Both the position numbers and the translations under genes were made by a program. A DNA stretch of 64,000 bases from Amia ocellicauda. Lineage: Eukaryota > Chordata > Actinopteri > Amiiformes > Amiidae. Below are positions 22,123-39,404 of this stretch, piece by piece. Numbering within the stretch: the stretch's first letter is position 1; each line of letters starts with the position of its first letter. The notes below the pieces were generated by a model, which was not told the DNA's origin, ran no database searches, and saw only the letters and a list, made by a program, of their open reading frames with translations. The stretch lies in assembly GCF_036373705.1 (NCBI RefSeq), contig NC_089864.1:2040501-2104500 (forward strand), read 5' to 3'.

Positions 22123-25100
22123 ATGACCAATAAACTGCTTCACGTCCTTTTTTTGTTGTTAACTATATTTTCAATAGGGCGGGCAGCAGGTGACGTTTCT
22201 AATATATATCTTTAACTTTAATACATCCTGTTCAGTCGATAATTTAACCACTCCCTCCCGCAAACGTTTTTAAGTGGTGCCGGCACAACAATAATCTCGG
22301 TAACGTCTATAATATTAATTACAGTTTACATATGAATTAAGTTAATAAGTTACACCTTTCATTTTACACAGTCGTGTTGTGTTATTGCTGTAAATAGATA
22401 ACGTGGATTACAGGGGCGTTATGCAGCTAGATGTATTTTTTTTGGGGGTGGCACAGTCGGAAAACAAATTACAATTGTCACAACTGGTTGGTATTTAATG
22501 CTTTTAACTACATCTATAGTGTACTTTAATTTACTGCTCCACATACATATTCAATAATATTGCTCTGCTGTTTGTGTTGCATTTCTGATACCAGTTACTG
22601 TAAGACATCTTCGCTTGGGGTTCATTAAAGGTCGGCATCTAACAGTGCTGGAGTGACACCCTGTCTTATATATTCATCTCTTGCCAGTCGATATTTCGGG
22701 AGGATTAAAGTGATTATTAAAAAAGCTCTTTAAAAATGGTGTGAATACTGTATTGTACAAACTATAAGAACAATTGGGTAAATAAATATGATTGCGACTG
22801 AGCTTTTAGTCCCACTGAACAGTAACCACCTCCCACCTGTCTGAGCCTCACTGGTGCTGCTTGTGATACTAGAGCTGCTTCAGAGACCCTGTTGGCCTAG
22901 TTAGTAGTATTACTAGATGTAACTTTCTTTTTCTTCTTTGTTAACTTAAGTTTAGGAATTGAAACGCAGGAAAAGCACCTCAACACTTAAATAATAAAGT
23001 ACCAAAAGTTAAATGATTGTCAGCAATTTATGCTGTACACCACAGTTACACAAAAACATTGAACATTGTTTTGTAAAAACACGTTTATTGACTCACGTGT
23101 TGTCAATGCCTTAGAAAACAATAGTATGAGAGATAAAACAATGGCTATATTTTGTATTTACTTAAATATTGTTTTAAGCAAATTGTATTCTGATTAAAAA
23201 CATTAGCACAAAAATACATTTCTTGTTTTGTTTCTAACGGGATAATATACATGCTTCAAACTGCCACCGGGATAATCTGCAATGTGTAAACAAGGGGATT
23301 TTGAAAGCGTGTTGTAATAAATGTTGTTCAGTGTGTGAGCTGTATCTGCGTCTTTCATTCAACGTGCCCCAGGTACACTCGGTGCCACGCATGCGCGGAT
23401 TAAGGGGCTGTGGCATCTAAGATTAATCAAGTTTACGGAAATGTTTCTACACGGGTTTGACAGAAACAAATATGAATAATGGAAGTAATTCGGCATGACG
23501 ACACTGTTTTCTTAAAAGGATTTTAAAGGAAATTTCAATGAGCTCATTGATGGTGACGCTCTGCTTCTGAGGAAGCCTAATTCCGGACGGAGTGAAATAC
23601 AGAGACAGGTGATTTTGTATTTTATTATTTGCATACATCTTTGTTTTCATTTCAAGTGTAAAATACTGATTGTAAAGGGAGCTCATGTGTTTGTTTAGCT
23701 TTCTGGTGTTATTGAAAGTCAGCTTGAGGGAGCTTTACTTAAAATTCAGAAATTATGGCATGGGGCAGTTTCAGATTATAAGCAGTATAAATAAATAATT
23801 CTCAAGGCAATCGCTCCTCCAATGTTTAGGCTTATTGGGGATTGCAGTGCACTGAGTAGGTTAGTGGGGTGTTGTTAATGTCTCACTATGTCTTACTATG
23901 TGTAAACCTGTGACTTAATGTGTCTGCTCTGACCCACAGTGCACACCAACAAAATACATTTTATTAAGAAAGTAATAATCAGAAGAATAGGATTAAGTTA
24001 CAAAGTGAGAAATAGAAGAACACACCTGGTGTTATATTATAGATTTAGTTTGTAAATACAAAATATTTGCAGAGGAAGGGTGGTGTTACACTACCTCTTA
24101 AGTTTACTCATAGTCTCATAATTTCTTTATAAGGGTGCTATTGCCGCTACTGTTAATACTCAATTTCCTCGTTTTAAATTCGCTATGGGGGGTTCAGAGG
24201 AGCACCTTTACTGCCAGCGCCCGTCTCTCCTCTTCCTTCTTCTCCAGGGACACTTTTAGAAGTTAATAGCGATTGGCTGTGTCTGATTGGCTGGGTACAA
24301 ATGATTGACAGTTGGCAACTCCTCCGATTGTATTATCTGCGGGCAACACCTGCTTTCCTGTATTATTCTTCATGTGAATAAAAGAGTCAGAGCCACACAG
24401 GTAAGTGCTTGAGTCTTGTAAAACAAAATGTGTTTGTGCGTTTCTGTCTGCTTGTGGGCGTCTATATGTGTGTCATGTATAACACATCATTTCTGAAGAT
24501 ATAACCGAAATTGCTTTATTGTTAATACACCGTAGAGTGCATATTATATGGGAGTTTGCCAGTTGAGAAACAATACGTCAGTTGTGTGTTTGTGCGCAGA
24601 TTTAATGGACGCGTTTTGTAGGTTGTGGATACAACACGTCTGTGACCTTGAGAAACGGCGAACCAGTAAAGATTGGATATCATTTTTTCCAGTTTTGTAT
24701 TTTTGGTCTAAATGAGTTATGTTTGGTGCAGACCCTCACCCAACACCGCGCATCTCCCAGTCGACCCCAGCAGTCATGCCAGGGTTGAAAAGAGCGGCTC
24801 TGTGGGAGGAGGGGACAGCGAGTCTTCATAACACATCAGTGATTTACAATTCAATCAGAAAATAGATGTTTACTGTATCAGAATCCATTCTGGCAACCCT
24901 GCTAATCCGATCATTTTAGTTTCAGGTCCCCCACCAACTGCTGGACCCCACAGCCCCACATCACACCTCCATCTGCACCACATCAACCACATGACTCCCA
25001 CACACTTTCCCTCTGTCTGCATCTTTGTGCTCCTGCAGATCAGGCAGTGCTGGCTGGGTAAGCAGATCCAAGTCCCTTTATTCTCACATGTGTGGCAAAA

Positions 25101-28100
25101 CTTTGGTTTCTTTCTTCTTCCTTATGGGAAATATACACAAGTTGTATAACCAGTTTTATACGTGACTGACGGGAATCATTGTTCCTCTTCCTGTTACTGC
25201 TACCTTACCATAAACAATCCCTTCACATAGCTGGCTATGGCTGCTGCTCATAGGTTCTTCATAGCTAATTAAACAGAATAGGAATAAAGGAAATTACGTT
25301 TTCTACCCCCTATATAGACATATTTTTATTATTTTTGTTATGTTTCAGTACATTGTTATGATGGCTCCACCTCACCCTCTCCGGCACTTCAAACTAACAC
25401 CACGCTAACTCCTCAACAAATACCATCTACCCCCTCAGGCTGACCTGTTTTCAAACTTGAAGGCTATGTGTTAACAAGGATGCCACAAGCAAAATGTAGT
25501 AATTTTGCACAGAATCTGCGGAAAGTCTGCGCATTCATTGGCTAAATGGTCATAGCTCTATTGGGGTTTTATGTCATTTGCAAGTGGTACTTTATCTGTT
25601 ATTAATTAAAGCGGTATTATTTTCTAGCACTGCTTTAGTGATATCTTATATAACTTGATCATAAGTTTTGTATCAGTGATTTAAGTTATTGGCGATTAAT
25701 TATTGCTGGTGATGAAAATTGCATGACAAATTGACGGGATGGCCTGGGCTACCCTGGGGTTATGTTTTGAAAATGAACAGTGAAATGTTGCAGCTCTGAT
25801 GTGATCATGTTGTGTATTTTGCATTGTATATTGGTGTTAAGAAGTTGTTGTTTGGTAACTTTCTCTCTCTATTTGTCTATTCAGTGTTTTATATGTTTTA
25901 CTTGTCTAAGTGACCCTGGTTAAGTATCTTCTAACAGATCAAAAATAATAAGCTTCTGCCTAGCTGTGCTCGCTCTCTAAACCCTCTCTCTCTCTGCCAT
26001 TGTGTGTTTATGTAATTCTGTCTAGTTTAGGGGTTGTCTCAGTTTCACTCTCTCTCAAATTCACAATAAGCTTTAATGGTATGGCAAGTTTACAGAAGTT
26101 TTTCCAAAGTGTGTTTACACAGTCTCTCTCTGTCTGTCTCCCTGGGTCCTCAGCTCCTGTGTCAGTGTCAGTGTCAGTGTTGGTGGGGGACTTTATCTCT
26201 CTGCCCTGTGATGGAGCTGCTGCTGCTGGGATCCCCGAGGACAGACTGCACATCCAGTGGAAAACTCCAGACAAATCAGTGATGGATTCACTGCATCGGC
26301 GAGACTACCCCGGCCCAGGCTTTGAGGGCAGAGCCAAGGTCTCCAGAGAGAAGATCTCACAGGGGGACTTCACTCTGACCATTCACAACGTCACCATCTC
26401 TGATGAAGACATCTACGAGTGCTTTTATGAGAATGGAGGAGGTCGGATGAAGTTTGTTGGAGATGTTCGTCTCACCGTCACAGGTAAATTCACTGCTTTC
26501 TTCTAATTATTATTTATAATTTTATATATTTATTAAAAAAAAAAAAAATCACTCAATTTAAACTCTTCTTGCCGCCCTCCTCAGGCCGCAGTGAGAACAT
26601 CAGTGTGTTGTCTGGCAAGGACCTCTCTCTGCACCTCTACACTCGGGAGCCAGTGGAGCTGCTGTTCCAGGGCACCGTGCTGTTCCCACAGAGGCGAGTG
26701 CGTAGGGTGGTAAGGCAAGTCGCAGGACCAGCCAAGAGCCAGACCAAGCCCGGCCAAGAGGACAGGAGAGTGTCGGTGCAGGATGACACTCTGATTCTGC
26801 ACAGTGTGACCCATGCTGACCAGGGCCAGTACACAGTGAGGGACGCCAGGACCAAACGGGCCATCAGCACTGTCTCTGTGTCTGTGGAGGGTGAGGAAAG
26901 ATATTGATATGTGCAACCCTTTATTTACACACACTGATGTGCATCTCTATATATAAATTAGGGCTGTCAAACTTAATGTGTTAATAACGCATTAACGCAA
27001 ATTCATTTTAATGGCACTAATTTTATTAACGCGCAGTTAATGCAGCGCGCATTTTGACCTGTAGCCTAGCCTGTAGTTGGAGAAATGGAGATGCAGCCAT
27101 AGCGAGCCATAAGACAGGAAAGAATACAGCAAAAAATGGAGAAAGAAAAAGGTCTTCTGAACAGAAAATTCAAATAGAAAACGATGTCTGATGGTTCTGT
27201 CGACAAGGCAAAAGTTGTCTGCATTTATTGTCGATGTGAATTATCACCGCAGCACGTCGAGTTTAAAATATCACTTGATGATGAAGCATACAACTGATGC
27301 AGAGAGCTCTCCTCCCCCTCGCCAAAGGTAGAGCACACTAGATAATTTACAGCTCAGTGCAAAGAGAAGTAATGGGAACCTGGTTATTTTTTTCATGTGT
27401 CTAATAGACATGAACATGACATGAAGTTCTTTGAAAAACATCTATGACCTTTGAAACGTCATCTTCATGCTCTATGTTGAGCATATTTTCACTAATAATA
27501 ACATAGATTTGCATAAAGCATGCATATTTGTACATGCCCATGTTAATTAGAGTATTAAAAACTTGAAAAGTATTAATTTATGGTACATTTAGTACAGATA
27601 AAAATGTGCGATTAATCACGAGTTGACAATCATGCGATTAATCGTGATTAAATATTTTAATCGATTGACAGCCCAAATATAAATACATAGAGAAACAGTT
27701 ACTCTACATTAGTGTAAAAGAACAACTCTGAAGTGTTAGGGTAACTGAAGTCTCAGTGTTGCTCTGCAGTCAAAGCCACGCAACTCCAGCACACTAAACA
27801 AATGGGGGGTTGATTTTTTTGCACTGCAGGGGGACATAGCCTGGCCACCACCGACGCTCCTCCTCTTTCATCTCATTACTATGATTAGTATTATGCCAGA
27901 TCAATAAAAATGCTGTTTTGTGTTCCACTGCAGCTCCCGATAAGCTGGCCAGTAAGATCTGGGGTCTTGGAGCTGTTGCCACTGTAGCAGTGATGATATC
28001 TGTGCTGTCTGTCATTTTTATCCTGCTGAAGAGGAAGACACAACATATTTGTTCAAACCCCAAGAAACCCGAGGACGGTAACGTCACTCAACTTGCCACA

Positions 28101-28136
28101 CAGAGTGAAAGATGCACGATGCTGGAAACAGTGTAA
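22123..28136 (+). CDS. Two-Ig-domain type I receptor
   Basis: Four exons join in phase 1 to give about 301 residues. The leader 22123-22189 (MTNKLLHVLFLLLTIFSIGR) is a good signal peptide; an upstream in-frame ATG exists at 22060. The V-type exon 26154-26483 has ISLPC, HIQW and the F-strand DEDIYECFY, a normal disulfide pair. Exon 26585-26890 is a second Ig-like domain with no cysteine (VELLFQGTVLFPQ, DQGQYTVRD). Exon 27934-28136 encodes a membrane span (VATVAVMISVLSVIFILL), a basic KRKTQ stop-transfer and a 40-residue tail without an ITIM. Its second domain and TM are paralogous to 252-1235. The architecture resembles B7/butyrophilin- or SLAM-like receptors, but I cannot assign a family. The 4-kb intron 1 makes leader assignment uncertain; another candidate lies at 24991. 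Confidence 0.75.
22190..26153. other. Long intron 1, no other gene seen
   Basis: Mostly A/T-rich unique sequence. 23330-23410 is a small CpG-containing patch with an NRF1-like CGCATGCGCG (23388-23397). Apart from the alternative leader exon at 24991 I see no coding signal. Confidence 0.4.
24991..25057 (+). other. Alternative leader exon candidate
   Basis: An ATG opens 22 codons with the hydrophobic run FPSVCIFVLLQI and ends in phase 1 before gtaagc. It is exactly 67 nt, like the preferred leader at 22123-22189. It could splice to 26154 and so be an alternative first exon or a relic leader. It is a weaker signal peptide because it lacks an N-terminal basic residue and a small-residue cleavage site. 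Confidence 0.4.
26959..27676 (+). mobile_element. hAT element with BED-finger remnant and 8-bp TSD
   Basis: The left terminus TAGGGCTGTCAAACTTAATG and right terminus GATTGACAGCCCAA form inverted repeats. The 8-bp duplication ATATAAAT lies at 26951-26958 and 27677-27684. Inside, KAKVVCIYCRCEL, then after a frameshift YHRSTSSLKYHLMMKH, is a BED zinc finger (C-x2-C ... H-x4-H), the N-terminus of a hAT transposase. The rest of the transposase is deleted. It sits in the intron between the second Ig domain and the TM exon. Confidence 0.9.
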
Positions 28137-28375
28137 CACATGGGAGACACTCGACTCTGGACCTGTACCCTCTAGCGACCAATAATTCCACATCTGTTGT
28201 CCACCACTAATCAAAGTAAGCCACCACCCATTAAAAATTTGACATCCATTAAATACAAAATACAATGTGCAAAAAAATTACTCTTATTTTAAAACTTCTG
28301 TTCTATAAAATTAACATTAGGCTGTAAAAATACCTTTCTAGTAGGAGACGTACAGAAATGACATCAGAGCAGCTC

Positions 28376-28381
28376 AATAAA
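28376..28381 (+). terminator. Poly(A) signal of the two-domain Ig receptor
   Basis: AATAAA lies about 240 bp after the TAA stop at 28134-28136. Confidence 0.55.
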
Positions 28382-28880
28382 CAGACCTGTCAACTAACTC
28401 ACACATCACGTCAGTCTCCAATATTTTGCAAGCGAGTGTTATTGTTGGTTTAGGAAACAAATTAGAGAAATACCCTTGATGAATCTAGCCCATTACTCCG
28501 CTTGTGTTAAGATCACGGACGTTATGGTTCATAAATAAAATGCTTATGCTTATGTATCTTTATCTTAACGTGCTGGTACTGTATAGCCAAAACTACATGT
28601 TATTTACTGCTGGGTGAAATGGGGTTAGTTTCACGGTTGCAAAAGAACAGACCTTCTTGTCTCACATTCAAGTTTTTCAAAATAATTGAAATGTTATTTT
28701 GCCAGAGACCACCTTTTCCACTGGTATCGGTTTGGTTTGCCAATCGAAACTTGTTAATTCTTCTCCAAATAAACTGAATATGAAAAAACCTCCAGTGTGA
28801 ACAGGCCCTTATTTTATATTTTCCATTGAAGGAAACAAATTCCCCTGGACAAACTAGCAGATTTCTGGGAAAAGAAAGAA

Positions 28881-28911
<31 letters not shown>

Positions 28912-29536
28912 CCTATTCAAAATATAATTGACTTCACATCTTCAGTTGAAAATGAATCTGTTTTTGGATATATTTTGAACAAAATTAACTTTACCATTTA
29001 CCTAACTTCCACTTTCAGCTTTTCTGGTCATATCCCATTTAGGGAGGACTATGTTGCCATCAGAATTTATTTGAACTAATTTAAGTGATTTTACCGAGTA
29101 TGTAAACATGTGCCTGTTTCACACTTTGGCCACAAGCAGCTTTGACTGTTTTATGATTACGGTTTTAGCAGGACTCTTCTCCTGTGTAAGCAAGTGTCTC
29201 TAATCGTGCTGTGAGGCTCTGTGGTCACTTCACCCGCCACAAAGGAAAACCACTAGATTTAATAAAACCTCTCTGTGCTGAAAAGACTGGCAAGATAGAT
29301 AAGAGGGAGAAGAACCTCCCAAACTGAAGATTTACATCTTGGACACGAAATGTTCTGCAGCATTAAATAACGTTACACTGCAGAGCTACCTGTGCAATCG
29401 CCCTGGAATCAGACAAAGCCGAGTGTGAGGAAAGAAAATGAAGTAAAACCTACACGTGTCCTCACACAATGCCAGTCACTCACTCACCCAGCTCAAATAA
29501 AGCCCCCAGCAGGCAGTGGTGTTTTTTCTGAAACAG
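28382..29536. other. Intergenic between Ig receptor and RPS5
   Basis: This holds an A-run plus (AT)n at 28875-28911 and otherwise unremarkable sequence. The two neighbouring genes converge here. Confidence 0.4.
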
Positions 29537-29542
29537 TTTATT
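29537..29542 (-). terminator. Poly(A) signal of RPS5
   Basis: TTTATT on the plus strand reads AATAAA on the gene strand, about 47 bp after the stop codon. The very short 3' UTR is typical of ribosomal protein genes. Confidence 0.75.
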
Positions 29543-29588
29543 ACTCTGAACACAACAGACAGGAGAGCTCCGCCGGCCACCCAGCACC

Positions 29589-35348
<5,760 letters not shown>

Positions 35349-35393
35349 TCGGATCCACGTTGTGTCTCCACGCTTCTCCAGCAGGAAAAAGGG
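35349..35393 (-). promoter_or_regulatory. rps5: RPS5 non-coding exon 1 with 5'TOP
   Basis: On the gene strand a pyrimidine tract CCCTTTTTCC at the expected cap site is followed by about 40 nt and a gtgagt donor. A C-start polypyrimidine tract is the 5'TOP element that puts ribosomal protein mRNAs under mTOR/LARP1 control. Confidence 0.75.
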
Positions 35394-35480
35394 CCGCGGC
35401 GAGGCGGGGCGGCGACGATATGCTCCCGGCGGCCCCCGCGGCTTCCGGTTACTGAGCGCTCAGAGCGGAAGTCGTTCAGA
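35394..35480 (-). promoter_or_regulatory. RPS5 promoter, CpG-rich
   Basis: GC- and CpG-rich sequence directly upstream of the TOP start lacks a TATA box but has two ETS-type cores (CCGGAAG on the minus strand at about 35438-35445, CGGAAG at 35465-35470). This composition is typical of vertebrate ribosomal protein promoters. Confidence 0.5.
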
Positions 35481-35600
35481 AATGCGGTGAATATGAAGAC
35501 ATTAATATTAAATACGTAAATCTTGAAGTTTATTCACATTAAAGTATGGTATTCATTCTGTCAAAGCAACTGAACAATAATAATAATCATTTTATATAAA

Positions 35601-35695
35601 TTGAATTTGTAATGATTGATGCCTTTACTTAACTATTTTTGTTTTGCACTTATGTTGTAACTGTAAGTCGCCCTGGATAAGGGCATCTGCCAAGA

Positions 35696-35759
<64 letters not shown>

Positions 35760-35760
35760 G
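35601..35760 (+). mobile_element. L2-like LINE 3' end with (ATA)n tail
   Basis: TTGAATTTGTAATGATTGAT then GTAAGTCGCCCTGGATAAGG and CTGCCAAGAAATAATAAT is co-linear with the last 100 bp of the L2-like LINE at 57645-59745. A run of ATA follows. Confidence 0.85.
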
Positions 35761-35764
35761 TAGT

Positions 35765-37830
35765 AGTAGTAGTAGTCTTATGAAAATGTCCTATGAAATG
35801 TTGGGACACTTTATCACAGGAGTTAATGTGATAATGTCCTTTGGTATTGAGCTTAAATGGAAAAATGTAGCAATGCACAGTACTTCAGATACATTCCTGT
35901 TATCAGCACATTTTGTTTTGTATTTGCAATTAATTTGTATTTTTCACTTTGACATTATGGATATTTCTATGTTGATCAGTGGCAAAAACTGCTGGTTAAA
36001 TCCATTCTGATTTCATGTTGTAACACAATGAAATGTGGAAAAGTCCAAGTGGGTGAATACGTGTTATCAGGACTAAAGATGTAATACGACGCTGGTCTGA
36101 ATTATTATGAAGGAAATAACGGGTGTAATGCACAGGCAGCAGGGTCGGACCCGGCGCCTGTCACACCGATATGTAAAACAGCGCCCACTTTTCGAGTGTG
36201 TTTGTTCACAGATTTAACTTGTTGTGTTTTTTTGTTTTGTTCCAGATTTAGCTTAAATAAATGCTAAATGCTGAAAAATAAATAATTATCGTTTGAATAA
36301 ATATCTAGCTAAATCCTAAATATGGGCTTTGCAAACTAAACATTTAACTTTGACATACATATTTAACTTAAATCTATGAGGCAATAAATATACACAATAA
36401 ATAACTTTGAAATAAGTGCTTAGTCTAAAGCTTTGTGGCGTCGTGCGCGCAGGGCGCTATTTCAGTGAGTTGCAGACGAGTCTGCGTGTGACGTCACAGT
36501 CTGCGCAGACGGAGCGGTACAGCTCCGGCTCTGGAGCTGCAGTCAGTCTGTTCACAGAAGTTCATGCGATCAGTTCCCTTCGTGCTGCACCAGCTTCATA
36601 CTTTACACTGTAATCAGAAAATGGGCCATTTAATCAGTTCATATCAGATGAAGTCGCTTTACCATCCGTTAATAGTCTTTAATTAGTAGACATCTTTATT
36701 CCTACTCATTGTTGGGACACTTACGGGTTAAATACTCACATACTGATCAAATTAACTACAACATATTTTGTGTGTGTGTGTACAATATTATATATGCACT
36801 GGTTCCGAATCTACATTAAACCTGTGCATTCACAGAAATACACATGTACAATATCTTGTATGTATTGTATGTGTGCAACATAATAAGTGGAAATTAGGTT
36901 ATAATGTATACGTACACCATTTAACATGCATATTCTTTTATTGTTGAACTGACGAGCTTTAAAATATGATATTTCTGTTGTACTTATCTAGCATGAAATG
37001 AATAAGATCCTTCATGCCATGACTCAGGGTGATTCACTCTGACTGGCGCTGCCCTGCGCGTCTCTGTCTCTGACTAAACACGTCTCTGTCACTCAGCGCT
37101 GCTTTGTCGTTGTGCAGACGCGGCTGCTCCTGCGCAGTCCCTCTTGAGCAGCTGCGCGGCGGTGCAGACTTTGCAGCCTGTGGATGCGTCGCCTGCTGAC
37201 GTCTGCTCCGACTGAGTTCACGAAGACGGTACTTGGACAGTGTCGTCGCAGAGTCTGCGGAAAGGCTGCGCAGACTCGGCAAAGTGTTTTCGTGATGCGG
37301 TCCACTGAGTGACTGGCTCCCAGTTGCAGCTGAACTCAATACAATCCAGCGAACTGCGGATGGGAGGGTCAGCGCAGGCTTTACATACAGTGAGCGGCCA
37401 GCGGGCAGGAGCCCAGCTTGTGAATATAAACGCATGTGAGAGTGGCCGGGTCATGCCTGTAACCGGATGCATAGTGGGATACTCGTGTATAAAACGCTCA
37501 ATATAGGAGAGATCATGAGATTCAGACAGTTTAATTTAGAATGCCTCGTAAGATATGCATTTATGAAGTTTCACTATGTTTTAATTTAATTTTAAGTTAA
37601 TTTAATAACAGAAAAAATTGCTTTGCGGGGTTGCGCTTCAAAGCACTGATTAAAGCTTAACCTAGCTAGCTTTTTTTCTTTTTCGTTTTTTTATCCTTGA
37701 AGAGCTCGATTTCAAGTATACGTATTGATGCAGACCCAGAAATCACACAGCTTTTGGTATTACGATTATTTTGGTTGTTACCCCCGCTTAATTTCTTTAA
37801 AATAAACCTGAATACATATGATGACACTAT
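35765..37830. other. Intergenic with two CpG-rich patches
   Basis: CpG-rich patches lie at about 36430-36560 and 37040-37460. The first carries a perfect CRE palindrome, TGACGTCA (36489-36496). They look promoter-like, but no splice-supported coding exon follows on either strand inside the window. Confidence 0.35.
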
Positions 37831-37835
37831 TGACT

Positions 37836-38697
37836 AAGTAGTGGAGGTGCACTGTATACAGACAAGTGTAGGTCCTGTAGGCTAATCTCATATCTCTATC
37901 ATGACCTTGGCTACCCAGCTAACACCCATAGGTTGCGACAACGTTGTGGCAGCATTAGATCCTCAGGGAGGCAGCACCATGTGATCACTCTCTCCTCTCT
38001 CTATGGAAATACCTGTTCCACTGCAGTGTCCCCTGGAGTGTCTCGGGTTCCGGTGGTTTCCGGGCTTTATTGAGGATTAGATTGGACCAGTAGGGGAACA
38101 CAAGAAGGGAAAAACAAAGCAAAGCAAGCACACATATGTCTACACAAACAGGGTGCTCCGGGCAGTTAGGAGTTGTAGTGTCAGTCCTCCTACTCAGCGG
38201 GTTAGCTGCCTCCGTCGGGGAAAGAGAGGGATTGAATAGAGAAGGCACAGCTTCCGCTGACGTCACAGTCGCCACGGTGCTCATTGCCCGCAGCCGTGAG
38301 CACCTAATCAGCGAGCGTCAGCAGCAGCCATGCCGTGACAGACAGCAGTTAGAACATAGTTGGGTGTCAGTTAGAACACAGATGACCCACACAATGACTT
38401 AATGTTAACTTAAAGGTAATGGAAAAAAATACACTAGGCACAGAGGGAGCACGTCAATTCGTCCCTGTCAATTTGCCCCTCGACAATCTGTCCCCAAACG
38501 TCAATTCGCCCCCATCGTTATACAATCTCCACTTGAGCATTTGTAACCATGAGTGCATTCACTTACAGTATTGTAGAGCCGTAGAACACACATATGTGTA
38601 TATGTATTAGGCAGGCTATATCAATATATATACAGCTCTGGAAGACCACTCCAACTTCAGAAATCAATGCTAAGTTGTCTCTTAATTTTTTCCAGAG

Positions 38698-38700
<3 letters not shown>
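37836..38700. repeat. Segmental duplication, copy A
   Basis: This is homologous in the same orientation to 42626-44805. Landmarks are AAGTAGTGGAGGTGCACTGT, GGCAGCACCATGTGATCACT, ACAAACAGGGTGCTCCGGGC, GCCACGGTGCTCATTGCC, CACGTCAATTCGTCCCTGTC and ATATATACAGCTCTGGAAGA. Copy A lacks the minisatellite and the block at about 42830-44140 of copy B. Confidence 0.85.

Positions 38701-38748
<48 letters not shown>
38699..38748. repeat. (TA)n microsatellite
   Basis: Pure TA run at the position where copy B carries a Tc1 element. Confidence 0.95.
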
Positions 38749-38750
<2 letters not shown>

Positions 38751-38754
38751 ATGT

Positions 38755-39395
38755 ACAACCATAATCACTGCCTTATGCATTGGGCCTTGATGGTTCAAGG
38801 TGTTAATTTACAAATCATCCATAAGAAAGGTTCAGAGAATGTGATGGCTGATGGCTCTTGTGTTTAGGTCTGCTTTTGTATTTTGTAGTGTTCCAGTCTA
38901 AAATGTATATGTATGTTTTTTTTGACTGATGATCCTTAGTGGTCACATTGTTTTGTTATGGTTTTATACGGTTTATGATTGTGTAAAGTTTAAAGATGTG
39001 ACTGGTCTTACAAACCATATAGGGTTGCGCTTTATGGGTGGGAGTGTTATGTCCCTGTTCTCTTGTGAATCTGTGTTTTGCCGTTTGTCTTTGCTTTGTC
39101 TGTAGTTCTCTTTTAGGTGCTATTTGCTGCTGAAGAGCTCTTATGGGTGTGGGGATGTGCTGCTGAAGAGGGGGCATGTTACCTGTCCTCATTGGTTCCC
39201 CCCATCCTCTGTCGCTGGCCAATCACAGAAGGCCCCATCACCCATACATACCTGTGCGGTTTAGTGTGTGAAGACTGTTATAGTGGTGTTTTGTTTTGTC
39301 TTGCCTGGCTCTGTTTCTGTTTCCCCTCAGTTTCCTGTCAGTATGGAGAAGGGCTAGGTAAGAAACCCATGGGTGTACTCTGCGTCACGTAGCTA
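38755..39395 (+). mobile_element. Ty3/Gypsy-like retrotransposon fragment
   Basis: A short frame ending at 38867 reads MHWALMVQGVNLQIIHKKGS then ENVMADG and a stop. This is the RNase-H C-terminus/tether pattern of Ty3/Gypsy Pol (H-x-x-G-xx-N-xx-AD). A TGTTATGTCCCTG stretch at about 39046 may begin an LTR, which then runs into a Tc1 insertion at 39405. Integrase and other parts are absent. Confidence 0.5.
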
Positions 39396-39404
39396 TTTGT
39401 TATA

